64,000 nt of DNA from Engelhardtia mirabilis (GTDB taxonomy: Bacteria; Planctomycetota; UBA1135; GCA-002686595). The notes below the pieces were generated by a model. It was given only the letters and a program-made list of their open reading frames with translations. It was not told where the DNA came from and ran no database searches. Both the position numbers and the translations under genes were made by a program. Numbering within the stretch: the first letter of the stretch is position 1; each line of letters opens with the position of its first letter. Positions 16,841 through 25,508 of this stretch are shown here, one piece after another. Where the stretch lies: NCBI RefSeq assembly GCF_007748095.1, contig NZ_CP036287.1:6200001-6264000 (forward strand), written 5' to 3'.

Positions 16841-19366
16841 TCAGCGTTGGTTGGTCAGGACGCTGATGGAATCGGCGCCGAAGTCCGCGCTCACCAGGTC
16901 CGGGCGCCCGTCGCCGTCGACGTCCGCGAGGGCCAGGTCGCGGGGCAGCTCTCCCAGCGCGAACCGCATGGGGGCGTCGAACAGGGCGCCATCCCCCGAG
17001 CCGAGGAACACGAAGGCCGCGTCCTCGGCGTAGCTGCAAGCGGCGAGGTCCGGCAGACCGTCCCCGTCGATGTCCAGGGCGGGGGTCAAGTGCTCGAGCC
17101 CGCCGGGCATGTCGAAGGCGACGGGCGCGGAGAAGGCGCCGCCGCCCGTGCCCAGCATCACGGCCACTCCCCCGGCGGTGGACACGGCGAGATCGCCGAC
17201 ACCATCCAGGTCCAGGTCGGCCACTTGCGCCGACCGGGCCGCCGAGCCCGGGTCGAGCCACACCGCCGGCGCGAAGTTGCCGTTGCCCAGTCCCCGAACC
17301 AGGGCCACGCCGGCGCCGCTCGGAACGCAGACCAGCGCGTCGGGCTTGCCGTCGCCGTCGTAGTCGCCCGCGGCGATCTTGGAGCTGTTCCCGCCACCCT
17401 GCTTGTACGCGGGCGACTGCAGCGTTCCGTCGCCGACGCCGCGCAGGTAGGCGAAGGTGCCGAGCGCGCAGCTCGAGGCCACCACGTCCAGCGCCCCGTC
17501 CTGGTCGAAGTCGGCCAGGGCCAGGGAGCAGGGCGCAAGGCCGGCGGCATAGGCCACCGGCGATTGGAAGGTCCCGTCCCCCAGGCCCAGGAAGACCGAC
17601 GCCTGGCTGGTGTTGGAGCTGGCCACGATCAGGTCGAGGTCCCCATCACCGTCGAGGTCGCCCGCGACCAGGTCGTCACCGCGTCCACCCGCGAAGTACT
17701 GCGACGGCGGGCCGAAGCTCCCGTCGCTCTGACGCAGGACCACGGTCAAGGTCCCCGAGAGCAGGTTGACGGCCGCCAGATCGATGTCACCGTCGCCGTC
17801 CAGGTCCGCGGGGACCACGGCCCCGGGGTCGTAGCCAACAGCCACGTTGATCGTAGGCTCGAGGCCGCCCGAGCCGTCGCCGAGGTAGAGCGAGGTCGCG
17901 AGCGCTGCATCGATCGACGCGGCCACGTCCGGCACGCCGTCCTCGTTGAAGTCGCCGATCGAGACCGAGCTCGTGTTGCCGGTGCCGACGGCCACGGGCG
18001 CCGCGAAGCTCCCGCCGCCGAGGCCGGTCAGGTAGTTGACGCCGACGAAGTCGCTGGCCGAGGCGACCACGAGGTCGTCGATCCCGTCACCACCCAGGTC
18101 GACGGCGACGATGTCGCGGAGGAAGGGCCCGCCGTACACGTCGACGGGTGCCGAGAAGGTCCCGTCGCCGTTGCCCCGACGCACCTGGATGTAGACGCTT
18201 CCCGTTACCGCCAGGTCCAGCACGCCGTCCTGGTCCACGTCGCTCAGCGCAACCGCGGCCCAGGCCTCGTAGCCGGTCGGCAAGTTGAAGGTCTCCGCCA
18301 CCGTGAAGGCGCCGCCACCCTGGTTCACGATGGACGTGATCTCGGCCGATCCGCCGGTGACGAGGTCCGGCAGGCCGTCGCCGTTGAGGTCTCCCACCTG
18401 CATGGACCCGATCAGTCCGGGCACGGCCGGGCTCGACGGCGCCAGGAGCTGGCCGCCACCCAGGCCGATGTGGATCGTCAGACCTTGTCCGGATGCCAGA
18501 ACCAGGTCGGTGATCCCGTCGCCGGAGAAGTCCGCGACGGCGCTGTCGTAGACAGTCCCCAGGCCACTGACGACCTGCTGGGCGGCGAAGCCACCGCCAC
18601 CCGTGCCCGGCAGGATCCACGCGTGGTCGGTGAAGAAGAAGGTCAGGATCAGGTCGGGGATTGCGTCCCCGGTGAGCTCGCCGACCTCGATCGACGACAC
18701 GTCGGGGGCGTCGATCGCGGCTTGGGCCACGAAGCGGCCGTCGCCCACCCCGAGCAGGGGCACGACCCGCGCGAAGTCATCGATCACGACCAGGTCGTCG
18801 ATCCCGTCGGCGTTCAGGTCGCCGACCGCGGCGCGACTGCCCTCGCCGGCCTGGCGCCCCGGGAACAGGGGCAGGTCGCCCTCGCCGAAGACGAGTCGCA
18901 CGGCCCGGGTGAAGGCGAAGCCGCCGGTGGCGGCGGGATCGAGGAGCACCGACTGTCCCACCACCTGCTGTCCACAGAAGCTCGCGGGGATCGCGGCGAT
19001 CGGCGCGAGGGGCGCCGAGCTGCCGGCGCCGTCCAGGGTCACGGGCAGGACCGCGACGAAGGGTGTGGGGTAGGCCGTCGCGCCGAAGGCCGGCAAGGGC
19101 AAGGGCACCGCATCGAGTCCGATCACCAGGGCCCCCAGGGCACCGGCCGGTCCCTGCGACACCCGGAACGCGATCGGCTGCCCGATCAGGGGCGCGCCGC
19201 TGCTCGAGAGGCGCGGCATCCCGGCGCTGCCGGTCGTTCCCTGGCCGAGGAACTCGTGGACCGCAGGACAGGCGGGGGTGGTCTGGGCGCCCGCTGCCGA
19301 CGGCGCCAGCAGCAGGGCGGACGAGGCGAGGGCAGCTTGGGCGAGTCGTTGCGTTTGAAGGGTCAC
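16841..19366 (-). CDS. Secreted FG-GAP/VCBS repeat protein with the shared domain at its N-terminus
   Basis: An 841-aa exported protein from a GTG start, with a signal peptide ending near PSAAGAQ. Residues about 30-150 are a version of the terminal beta domain found at the C-terminus of other proteins in this window (GTTGSAGMPRLSSSGAPLIG, then GQSVLLDPAATGGFAF); here it comes first. The rest is a dozen or so FG-GAP repeats of about 45-55 residues with calcium-binding loops of the type DxNxDGxxD (FNEDGVPD, DLDGDGDIDL, DYDGDGKPD), which should form one or two seven-bladed beta-propellers. Such proteins are extracellular and usually bind ligands or adhere. It is divergent from the metzincin gene, separated by 338 bp. 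Confidence 0.88.
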   Translation of the reverse strand: MTLQTQRLAQAALASSALLLAPSAAGAQTTPACPAVHEFLGQGTTGSAGMPRLSSSGAPLIGQPIAFRVSQGPAGALGALVIGLDAVPLPLPAFGATAYPTPFVAVLPVTLDGAGSSAPLAPIAAIPASFCGQQVVGQSVLLDPAATGGFAFTRAVRLVFGEGDLPLFPGRQAGEGSRAAVGDLNADGIDDLVVIDDFARVVPLLGVGDGRFVAQAAIDAPDVSSIEVGELTGDAIPDLILTFFFTDHAWILPGTGGGGFAAQQVVSGLGTVYDSAVADFSGDGITDLVLASGQGLTIHIGLGGGQLLAPSSPAVPGLIGSMQVGDLNGDGLPDLVTGGSAEITSIVNQGGGAFTVAETFNLPTGYEAWAAVALSDVDQDGVLDLAVTGSVYIQVRRGNGDGTFSAPVDVYGGPFLRDIVAVDLGGDGIDDLVVASASDFVGVNYLTGLGGGSFAAPVAVGTGNTSSVSIGDFNEDGVPDVAASIDAALATSLYLGDGSGGLEPTINVAVGYDPGAVVPADLDGDGDIDLAAVNLLSGTLTVVLRQSDGSFGPPSQYFAGGRGDDLVAGDLDGDGDLDLIVASSNTSQASVFLGLGDGTFQSPVAYAAGLAPCSLALADFDQDGALDVVASSCALGTFAYLRGVGDGTLQSPAYKQGGGNSSKIAAGDYDGDGKPDALVCVPSGAGVALVRGLGNGNFAPAVWLDPGSAARSAQVADLDLDGVGDLAVSTAGGVAVMLGTGGGAFSAPVAFDMPGGLEHLTPALDIDGDGLPDLAACSYAEDAAFVFLGSGDGALFDAPMRFALGELPRDLALADVDGDGRPDLVSADFGADSISVLTNQR

Positions 19367-19704
19367 GTTGGGTCCTCGTGCAGATGGCGAGCAAGGTCGT
19401 CCGGGCGCGGACCCGGCCCCGGGGGCCGGTGCACCGAGGGGACTATCGAGGCTGGACTGCGGAACGGACAGGGAAACGAGGAACAGCGGCCACGCGCTCG
19501 CAAGGTCCAGTCGACGCGGAGCTTGCGCGCGCGTCGCCGGCGCCCCGGCCGCGCGCGCGGGGTCGCCCGGACGCTCGCGACGCGGGCCGGCGATCTGCGG
19601 GCCGGTCCCTCAACGATCGAGACACGGCGCTAGCCTCTATCCCGCGGGCGCCCCTGGCGCGGCGACGCCCGCGGACGCCTCCTTCCCCCACTTCCCGACC
19701 GACC
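19367..19704. other. Divergent intergenic region
   Basis: This 338-bp stretch lies between the FG-GAP gene (minus) and the protease gene (plus) and should hold both promoters. TAGCCT at 19631-19636 is a -10-like box for the plus strand, 68 nt before the ATG. A CGGCCCC/GGGGCCG-type stem lies near 19406-19430. No open frame with protein-like composition was found. Confidence 0.5.
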
Positions 19705-22182
19705 ATGCTCTCTTCCGTCTTCCTGGCTTCGATCTCCAGCGCGGCCCAGCTCGCCGAGTGGGCCGTTCCCCTCGCCCCCTCGCCGCAACCCGCGACCGCC
19801 GAGATCGAAGCGTACCGACCGGTCCTCGACGCGCTCGGCGGGCTCGTCGGTCGCGACCGCGTGCGCCTGTCCGGCGTGCCCCTGGCGGACGGCGGCACCG
19901 TTCGAGTGAACCTGCGGTCGATCCGGCTCGATCGACTCGAGCTCGGTCTGCGCGTCGATGGTCAGCCGGCGCCCGACGTGCTCGCCGGGCTGGACCTGAG
20001 CCTGTGGCGCGGAACGGTCGACGGGGATCCCGGCTCCGACGTGGCCCTGAGCTTCTCGAACCACGGCGTGCGCGGCTGGGTGCGCGCTGGCGGCACGCTG
20101 ACGCACCTCCTGCCCGTGCCCGCGGAGGGCGGCGATTGGTCTCGCTCGACCACCTGGATCCTGTCCGAGGAGGAGCTGGCCGAGTTCGGCTTCGAGAGCG
20201 ACTTCGCCTGCCACGCGGACGACGCGACGCAGGCCGCAGGACGTACGCCGCGAAATGCCACCGAACCCGCACGCCACGGTTCCCCGCCCTTGGTGCCCAA
20301 GGACGTCTCCACCAGCGCGGACAGCCCCTGCCTGCTGCGCACCTGCTCGATCGCGCTCGAGACCGATTTCGAACACAACCAGCTCTTCGGCGGCAGCGTC
20401 CCCGCCCAGGTGGCCTACACGACGTCGCTGCTGGGGGCCATCTCGGACCTGTACGAGAGCGAGCTCGGCGTGCTGCTGACCTTCCCGTACCTGCAGCTCT
20501 ACACGACCCCGGCCGATCCGTGGAGCACCCCCGAGACCGGCTTCGCGGTCCTCGACTACCTGTTCGAGGTCAAGGCCGCCTGGGAGGGCGCGATCCCCGG
20601 CGGCGCGCGGCTCGGGCACCTGCTCTCCGGTGCTTTCCTGGACGGCGGCGTGGCCTTCATCGACGTGCTCTGCGAGGAGTCCGGCGCCTACCCATTCGGC
20701 GTGACCGCCAACCACGACGGCTCCACGAGCTTCCCGGTGGCGGTCGGCCCCTTCAACTGGGACTTCACCGCGACCTCCCACGAGATCGGACACAGCTTCG
20801 GCGCGCACCACACCTTCGCCTGGCAACCGATCATCGACGACTGCCCGTCGGTGTGCAGCTCGAGCGGCACGCTGATGAGCTACTGCCACCTCTGCCCCGG
20901 GGGTATCTCGAACATCCAACTGGCCTTCCACCCGCTGGTGCGCGAGTACCTGCTGGACGAGATCGTCCACTGCCTGCCCCTGGCGTCGGGCGTCGTGGTC
21001 GAGCCGCCCCTGGCCTGGGATCCGAGCGCGTCGACGCCGATCGTGGCCCGGGTCGGCGGCACCCCCGTGGGCCCCGTGGAGCTCTCCTGGCGCTTCGCAC
21101 CCGCCGATCCGTTCCAGCAGCTCGCGATGACCGACCTCGGCGGCGGCCTGTGGAGCGCGGACCTGCCGCCCGCGCCCTGCGGCACGGCGCCGGAGTTCTT
21201 CGTCGGCTACACCGACACGGGTTGTGGTGCAGCGAGCAGCCCGGTCTTCACCCCGCCCGTCGCGCACGTGGAGGTCGTCTTCGAAGACGACTTCGAGACC
21301 GACAAGGGCTGGACCGGTGGCCTCGCAACCGACACCGCGAGCGCCGGTCTGTGGGTGCGCGCCGCGCCGGTGGGTAGCTACGCCGAGGCCTACGAGGACC
21401 ACTCGAAGGCGGGCACCCTCGCTTGGATCACCGAACCCCACGCCGGGGGCGAGGCCTTCGCGAGCGACGTGGACGGCGGGGTGACGACCCTGGTCTCGCC
21501 GCTCATCGACCTGTCCGCCGGCGACGCGATCGTTCGCTACGAGCGCTGGTACCACAACATCGCGGCCATCGCCCCGGGCCTCGATTCGTTCCAGGTGGAC
21601 ATCACCGACGACGGCGGCCAGAGCTGGGTTGCGGTCGAGACCGTGGGTCCCTTCGGCGAGCAGGCCACGGGCGGCTGGCATCCGCACCAGTTCCTGGTCT
21701 CCGACTTCGTCGCACCCACGGCCCAGGTGCAGGTGCGCTTCGTGGCCAAGGACTCCTTCGACACGACCGTCGAAGCCGGGCTGGACGACTTCCTCGTCTA
21801 CCGCGCGAACTGCACTGTGTGCCAACAGGACCTGGGCTTTCAGGGGCCCGGCGACCTCAGCCTGAACCTGTGCGGCGATCCGCTCGCGCCGGGCGGGAGC
21901 GCCGACCTGGTGCTCGCGGGCGCCGACCCGGGCGCGCCGGTCTGGCTCGTCGGCTCCCTGGTCACCAATCCGATCCCGATCTTCGGGGGCACGCTCGTGA
22001 CGGTCCCCAACGTGCTCTTGATCGTGGGCAACGCCGATGCAGCGGGGAACTTCGAGTTGCCCGGCCTGACCAGCACGGTCGCGGTCCCGTTGACCCTCTA
22101 CCTGCAGGGCCTAGCGGTGGACCTGGCCCTGCCCGAGCTGATCGAGATCTCGAACGCCCTCGCGGCCCAGTACCTGCCGTAG
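19705..22182 (+). CDS. Secreted metzincin (reprolysin-like) zinc metalloprotease with the shared C-terminal domain
   Basis: An 825-aa protein. It has a full metzincin zinc motif HEIGHSFGAHH (H359, E360, H363, G366, H369) followed by a Met-turn (GTLMSYCH), as in the M12B/reprolysin-like group, so it should be an active extracellular peptidase. The preceding region resembles a propeptide, with cysteines in SPCLLRTCSIAL. After the catalytic domain come a beta-sandwich (about 420-500), an MAM/jelly-roll-like domain (DDFETDKGWTGGL to ASRAGL-like end, about 525-690) and the shared terminal domain (GFQGPGDLSLNL to ISNALAAQYLP). ATG 19705 is the first start giving an exported-looking N-terminus; the frame is open much further upstream, but only as Arg/Pro-rich sequence. 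The substrate is unknown. Confidence 0.88.
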   Translation: MLSSVFLASISSAAQLAEWAVPLAPSPQPATAEIEAYRPVLDALGGLVGRDRVRLSGVPLADGGTVRVNLRSIRLDRLELGLRVDGQPAPDVLAGLDLSLWRGTVDGDPGSDVALSFSNHGVRGWVRAGGTLTHLLPVPAEGGDWSRSTTWILSEEELAEFGFESDFACHADDATQAAGRTPRNATEPARHGSPPLVPKDVSTSADSPCLLRTCSIALETDFEHNQLFGGSVPAQVAYTTSLLGAISDLYESELGVLLTFPYLQLYTTPADPWSTPETGFAVLDYLFEVKAAWEGAIPGGARLGHLLSGAFLDGGVAFIDVLCEESGAYPFGVTANHDGSTSFPVAVGPFNWDFTATSHEIGHSFGAHHTFAWQPIIDDCPSVCSSSGTLMSYCHLCPGGISNIQLAFHPLVREYLLDEIVHCLPLASGVVVEPPLAWDPSASTPIVARVGGTPVGPVELSWRFAPADPFQQLAMTDLGGGLWSADLPPAPCGTAPEFFVGYTDTGCGAASSPVFTPPVAHVEVVFEDDFETDKGWTGGLATDTASAGLWVRAAPVGSYAEAYEDHSKAGTLAWITEPHAGGEAFASDVDGGVTTLVSPLIDLSAGDAIVRYERWYHNIAAIAPGLDSFQVDITDDGGQSWVAVETVGPFGEQATGGWHPHQFLVSDFVAPTAQVQVRFVAKDSFDTTVEAGLDDFLVYRANCTVCQQDLGFQGPGDLSLNLCGDPLAPGGSADLVLAGADPGAPVWLVGSLVTNPIPIFGGTLVTVPNVLLIVGNADAAGNFELPGLTSTVAVPLTLYLQGLAVDLALPELIEISNALAAQYLP

Positions 22183-22193
22183 CGCACGGGCTT

Positions 22194-22235
22194 CGGTCGG
22201 CGTCGCGGTCCCGGACGGGACCCGGTGGCCGACCG
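22194..22235 (+). terminator. Nested hairpin after the metzincin gene
   Basis: Outer arms CGGTCGGC (22194-22201) and GCCGACCG (22228-22235) enclose an inner GGTCCC-GGAC-GGGACC stem (22207-22222). It starts 12 bp after the stop codon. Confidence 0.55.
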
Positions 22236-22280
22236 CGCGGGCGGCGAGCCTGTTGCGGCACGCCCGGTGGACGGGCGAAG

Positions 22281-23336
22281 ATGGCGCCCATGATCGCCGC
22301 CAGCCTGCTGCTCGTGCTCCAGACCGCCGGACCGCCGGTGGCACCCGGTGCCGCCGCCCAGGGCGCAGAGTGGATCGCCGTCGACGGTGTCCTGGCCGTG
22401 GCCGGGGACCGCGTCATCACCCGCCAGCAGTGGGACCGCTCGGTCCAGATGGCCAAGGCCCAGAACCCGGTGGCCACCCTCGAGCAGGAGCAGGAGCTGC
22501 GCTTCGAGGTCATGCGCTCGGAGGTCATGGCCCTGCTCACGGCCCAGGCCGGCGAGGAGCTGGAGGTCCCGGCCGAGATGGTCGAGGCCCAGGTGCGCTA
22601 CCGGCGCGAGATGGAAGAGGACGCCCGCGGGGTCGTCGGCTACCGCGACGCCCTCGAGGCCTCCGGCATCGACCCCCTGGACATGGAGCGCGCCACCCGC
22701 GACCAGCTCTACCGCGGCCAGTGGGAGGCCTACGTGGTGGGCGACGAGAACTACGCCGGGGGGCGGCCGGAGGTGGACAGGTTCATCCGACCTGGGGAGC
22801 TACGGACGGTCTACCGACTGGCCAAGGACACCCTGTCGCGGCCCGAGACGGTGACCCTGCAGGTGCTCGAGCTGAACAACAGCGCCACCGGCGGCCAGGA
22901 GAACTCGGAGGCCATGGCGGCCCAGATCTTCGACGAGCTCGAGGCCGGCGCCAGCTTCCGCGAGATGGTCGACCTGTACAGCGCCGCCCACCGGGAGACC
23001 GACGGGGTGGTCGAGAACGTGCCCGTGCCCGCCTTGATCCCGGCCCTCAAGACCTTCATCGAGGGCGCGACGCCGGGCGCGATCTCCGAGGCCCTGCCCC
23101 TGGTGGACCGCACCGGTGGGATCAACGGCGTGCAGATCGTGCGCCTGTTGGAGCGCCAGGAGGGCGAACCGCCGCCCGAGTTCCGCACGCCGACCCTGCA
23201 GCGCAAGCTGCGGGACCAGGTCACCGAGCAACGCGAGCAGCGCCTGCTCGAGATTCGGCGCCTGGAGCTGGCCCGCAACTCCTACTCCTGGATCCACCCG
23301 ATGATCCAGCCGCCGGCCCGTCCGCAGGGCCGGTGA
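22281..23336 (+). CDS. SurA/parvulin-like peptidyl-prolyl isomerase, exported
   Basis: A 351-aa protein with a short N-terminal hydrophobic segment (MIAASLLLVLQTAG), so probably periplasmic. Residues about 40-170 are helical and SurA-N-like (VAGDRVITRQQWDRSV, then VMRSEVMALLTAQAG). Residues about 190-290 resemble a parvulin-type rotamase domain (VTLQVLELNN, then IFDELEAGASFREMVDLYS, then GAISEALPLVDRTGG). The family folds or escorts outer-membrane and secreted proteins. Two close starts exist (22281 and 22290); the first is given. It lies just after the metzincin gene but is separated by a hairpin. The isomerase site is not well enough conserved to claim activity: it may act only as a chaperone. 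Confidence 0.85.
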   Translation: MAPMIAASLLLVLQTAGPPVAPGAAAQGAEWIAVDGVLAVAGDRVITRQQWDRSVQMAKAQNPVATLEQEQELRFEVMRSEVMALLTAQAGEELEVPAEMVEAQVRYRREMEEDARGVVGYRDALEASGIDPLDMERATRDQLYRGQWEAYVVGDENYAGGRPEVDRFIRPGELRTVYRLAKDTLSRPETVTLQVLELNNSATGGQENSEAMAAQIFDELEAGASFREMVDLYSAAHRETDGVVENVPVPALIPALKTFIEGATPGAISEALPLVDRTGGINGVQIVRLLERQEGEPPPEFRTPTLQRKLRDQVTEQREQRLLEIRRLELARNSYSWIHPMIQPPARPQGR

Positions 23337-23598
23337 ACCCCATTCCCGGGTCCCTCCGAGGGGGTCAGGGGGAGGCAGGCGAAATTCTCGCCGCTATACT
23401 CTGAACCCCTCGAACCGCCGACCGTTGGGTCCGAACGTCGAGGGGGGATCCGTCCGGATCACTCCGAGTCGGGCCAGCTCCGAGGGTGGCCGGAACCGGA
23501 GGAGCGGCGAAAGGGCGCCCAAGGATGCGGGTCGAAAGGGCTGGACCAGACGGTTCAGCCAGCCGGCTCGGTCCTAACGTCCGATTAGGCCCCCCCCC

Positions 23599-23652
23599 GT
23601 CCAGACCTCCCCGTCCAGACCTCCTCGTCCAGACCTCCTCGTCCAGACCCCC
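23599..23652. repeat. 14-bp tandem repeat, almost 4 copies
   Basis: Unit GTCCAGACCTCCTC at 23599, 23613 and 23627, with a partial fourth at 23641. The first copy ends in CCCC instead of CCTC. It is not a CRISPR: the units abut without spacers. Confidence 0.85.
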
Positions 23653-23695
23653 CATCGCCGGGCCGTCCCCACTGACTCGGTCAGCGTCGCGGCCT

Positions 23696-23770
23696 GAGAC
23701 CCGACCCGCCCGAGACCCGACCCGCCCGAGACCAGCCCGCCCGAGACCAGCCCGTCCGAGACCCAGCCCT
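23696..23770. repeat. 15-16-bp tandem repeat, about 4.5 copies
   Basis: Two units of GAGACCCGACCCGCCC (23696, 23712), two of GAGACCAGCCC(G)(C/T)CC (23728, 23743) and a partial copy from 23758. It shares the GACC core with the 14-bp block just upstream. Copy number is likely to vary between strains. Confidence 0.85.
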
Positions 23771-23816
23771 CCCCGTTACCGGCCTCGCCCCAGCAATCGG
23801 CCCCCACCCACCGGTC

Positions 23817-25388
23817 ATGAGCCAACAGGACTACAGCCACATCCACGTCGAGACGACCCTTCCCAAGCCCTGGGAGGAGGAGCAGACGTTCAACGACGTT
23901 CTGTACGACTGGATGGGGCGCGCTCCGTGGCTGGCGATCTCGTTCGCGGCCCACATCGTCTTCTACTTCATCCTCGCCGCGATCCCGTGGGACGAGATGA
24001 GCAAGAAGGAAGAGGTCATCCTCCAGGCCGACATCATCACCCCGCCGGAGGAGATCTTCGAGGAGCCCGAGGAGGAGGAGATCGAGGAGATCGAAGAGGA
24101 GATCATCGAGGAGCCGATCATCCAGGACTCCGAGGTGGTCGAGGAGACCGACGACGTCTCGGAAGACCTCGATTCGGACCTCCCCGAGAGCCCCTTCGAC
24201 TCGAACCAGTTCAACGACGTGATCGGTATCGGCGGTGGCGCCGGTGGCGGTGGCGGCAAGACGGGCGGGCGTCGCTCGGGTCGCAAGAAGGTCGGCAAGG
24301 GCGTCGAGAAGGCCCTCCTGGCCGGGCTCGAGTGGCTCAAGGACCACCAGAGCGAGGACGGCCACTGGGACGCCGACGACTTCCCGGTCGAGTGCGACAA
24401 GGAACCGCCCTACTCGGACGGTGAGGGCTCGGCTCTGCACGACGTCGGCCTGACCGGCCTGGCCCTGCTCGCGTTCCTCGGCTTCGGGGACACGATGAAC
24501 GACGGTCAGTACCACGAGACGATCCGCTCCGGGATCTCCTGGCTGCAGAAGCAGCAGGATCGCTCGACCGGCCTGATCGGCGAGCAGACCGCCAGCAACT
24601 TCATCTACAACCACGCCATCGCCGCCCTGGCCCTGTGCGAGGCCCAGTACGGCGCGCCGAACCCGATCCTGAAGAAGTCGGCGCAGAACGCGGTCAACTA
24701 CATCCACCGCGCGCGCAACCCCTACTCGGCCTGGCGCTACCAGGTCCCGCCGGACAACACCAACGACACGTCGGTGACCGGCTGGATGGTGTTCGCCCTG
24801 TCGGCCGCCCAGGACGCCAAGTTGAACGTGGAGACGGACGCTTACCGCGGCTCGCTCTCGTGGTTCGACGAGGTCACCGACCCCACCACCGGCCGCACCG
24901 GCTACACCCAGATCGGTGAGGGCAGCGCGCGTCCGCGCCACCTGCAGGAGTTCTACAAGGCCGAGTACACCGAAGCCCTGACCGCCGTGTCGGTGCTGTG
25001 CCGCGTGTTCATCGCCAACATCCTCAATGAGCCGATCAAGGACGACGACCGCCAGAAGGAGCTCGTCGAGCGCGGCATCGAGTTGATGATGGAGCACCTG
25101 CCGGAGTGGAGCGAGGACGGCTCCCTCAACGACATGTACTACTGGTACTACGCTAGCTACGCCCTGTACCAACTGTCGGAGCAGTACAGCAGCGCCTGGA
25201 CCAAGTGGGAGAAGGCCCTGTCCGATGCCCTGCTGCCCAGCCAGCGCACCTCGCCGCCCTGCTTCGAGGGTAGCTGGGACCCGATCGGCCCCTGGGGTCA
25301 CGAGGGTGGACGCGTGTACTCCACCGCCATCGGCGTGCTGTGCCTCGAGGTGTACTTCCGCTACGGCAAGGTGCTCGGCTCGCGCTGA
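23817..25388 (+). CDS. TonB-like N-terminal anchor fused to a prenyltransferase-like alpha-toroid domain (copy 1)
   Basis: A 523-aa protein. Residues 38-57 are one membrane helix, APWLAISFAAHIVFYFIL, that contains S42-x3-H46, the spacing of the functional Ser/His pair in the TonB helix. A long Glu/Pro/Ile linker follows (residues about 60-135, PPEEIFEEPEEEEIEEIEEE), then a Gly-rich hinge, then about 350 residues of alpha/alpha-toroid repeats of the prenyltransferase/squalene-oxidase type (GLEWLKDHQSEDGHWDADDF, DVGLTGLALLAFLG, TSVTGWMVFALSAA). The DxDD motif of squalene-hopene cyclases is absent, so it is not a cyclase; it is more likely a binding module placed outside the cytoplasmic membrane. 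It closely resembles the gene at 26868. No ExbB/ExbD genes lie nearby. Confidence 0.85.
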   Translation: MSQQDYSHIHVETTLPKPWEEEQTFNDVLYDWMGRAPWLAISFAAHIVFYFILAAIPWDEMSKKEEVILQADIITPPEEIFEEPEEEEIEEIEEEIIEEPIIQDSEVVEETDDVSEDLDSDLPESPFDSNQFNDVIGIGGGAGGGGGKTGGRRSGRKKVGKGVEKALLAGLEWLKDHQSEDGHWDADDFPVECDKEPPYSDGEGSALHDVGLTGLALLAFLGFGDTMNDGQYHETIRSGISWLQKQQDRSTGLIGEQTASNFIYNHAIAALALCEAQYGAPNPILKKSAQNAVNYIHRARNPYSAWRYQVPPDNTNDTSVTGWMVFALSAAQDAKLNVETDAYRGSLSWFDEVTDPTTGRTGYTQIGEGSARPRHLQEFYKAEYTEALTAVSVLCRVFIANILNEPIKDDDRQKELVERGIELMMEHLPEWSEDGSLNDMYYWYYASYALYQLSEQYSSAWTKWEKALSDALLPSQRTSPPCFEGSWDPIGPWGHEGGRVYSTAIGVLCLEVYFRYGKVLGSR

Positions 25389-25426
25389 TCCGCGCGATCA
25401 TCCACGCGCTGAGCGAGTGCCCAGGC

Positions 25427-25458
25427 GAGGCCCGCCGGTCCCCGGACCGGCGGGCCTC
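25427..25458 (+). terminator. Perfect hairpin after toroid copy 1
   Basis: Arms GAGGCCCGCCGGTCC (25427-25441) and GGACCGGCGGGCCTC (25444-25458) with a 2-nt loop, followed by GTCCGTTCGG. It separates the first and second toroid genes into different transcripts. Confidence 0.75.
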
Positions 25459-25496
25459 GTCCGTTCGGCGCGCCTGCGCGGATCGGCAGCCGGCCT

Positions 25497-25502
25497 TAGA
25501 CT
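25497..25502 (+). promoter_or_regulatory. -10-like box TAGACT before the soluble toroid gene
   Basis: TAGACT ends only 6 nt before the ATG at 25509, which predicts a leaderless mRNA. It follows a strong terminator, so this gene probably has its own promoter. Confidence 0.5.
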
Positions 25503-25508
25503 CGCGCC

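Larger units (their letters stand above)
23337..23816 (+). other. Long leader/intergenic region with two tandem repeat blocks
   Basis: 480 bp without a protein-like frame. A TATACT -10-like box is at 23395-23400, about 415 bp before the first toroid gene, so the mRNA may have a long leader. Two C-rich tandem repeat blocks (23599-23652 and 23696-23770) lie between this box and the ATG. No Shine-Dalgarno sequence is seen before the ATG at 23817. Confidence 0.5.

Noticed and set aside
23599..23770. CRISPR array
   Set aside because: The repeats are 14-16 bp, adjacent and without spacers, and no cas genes are present.
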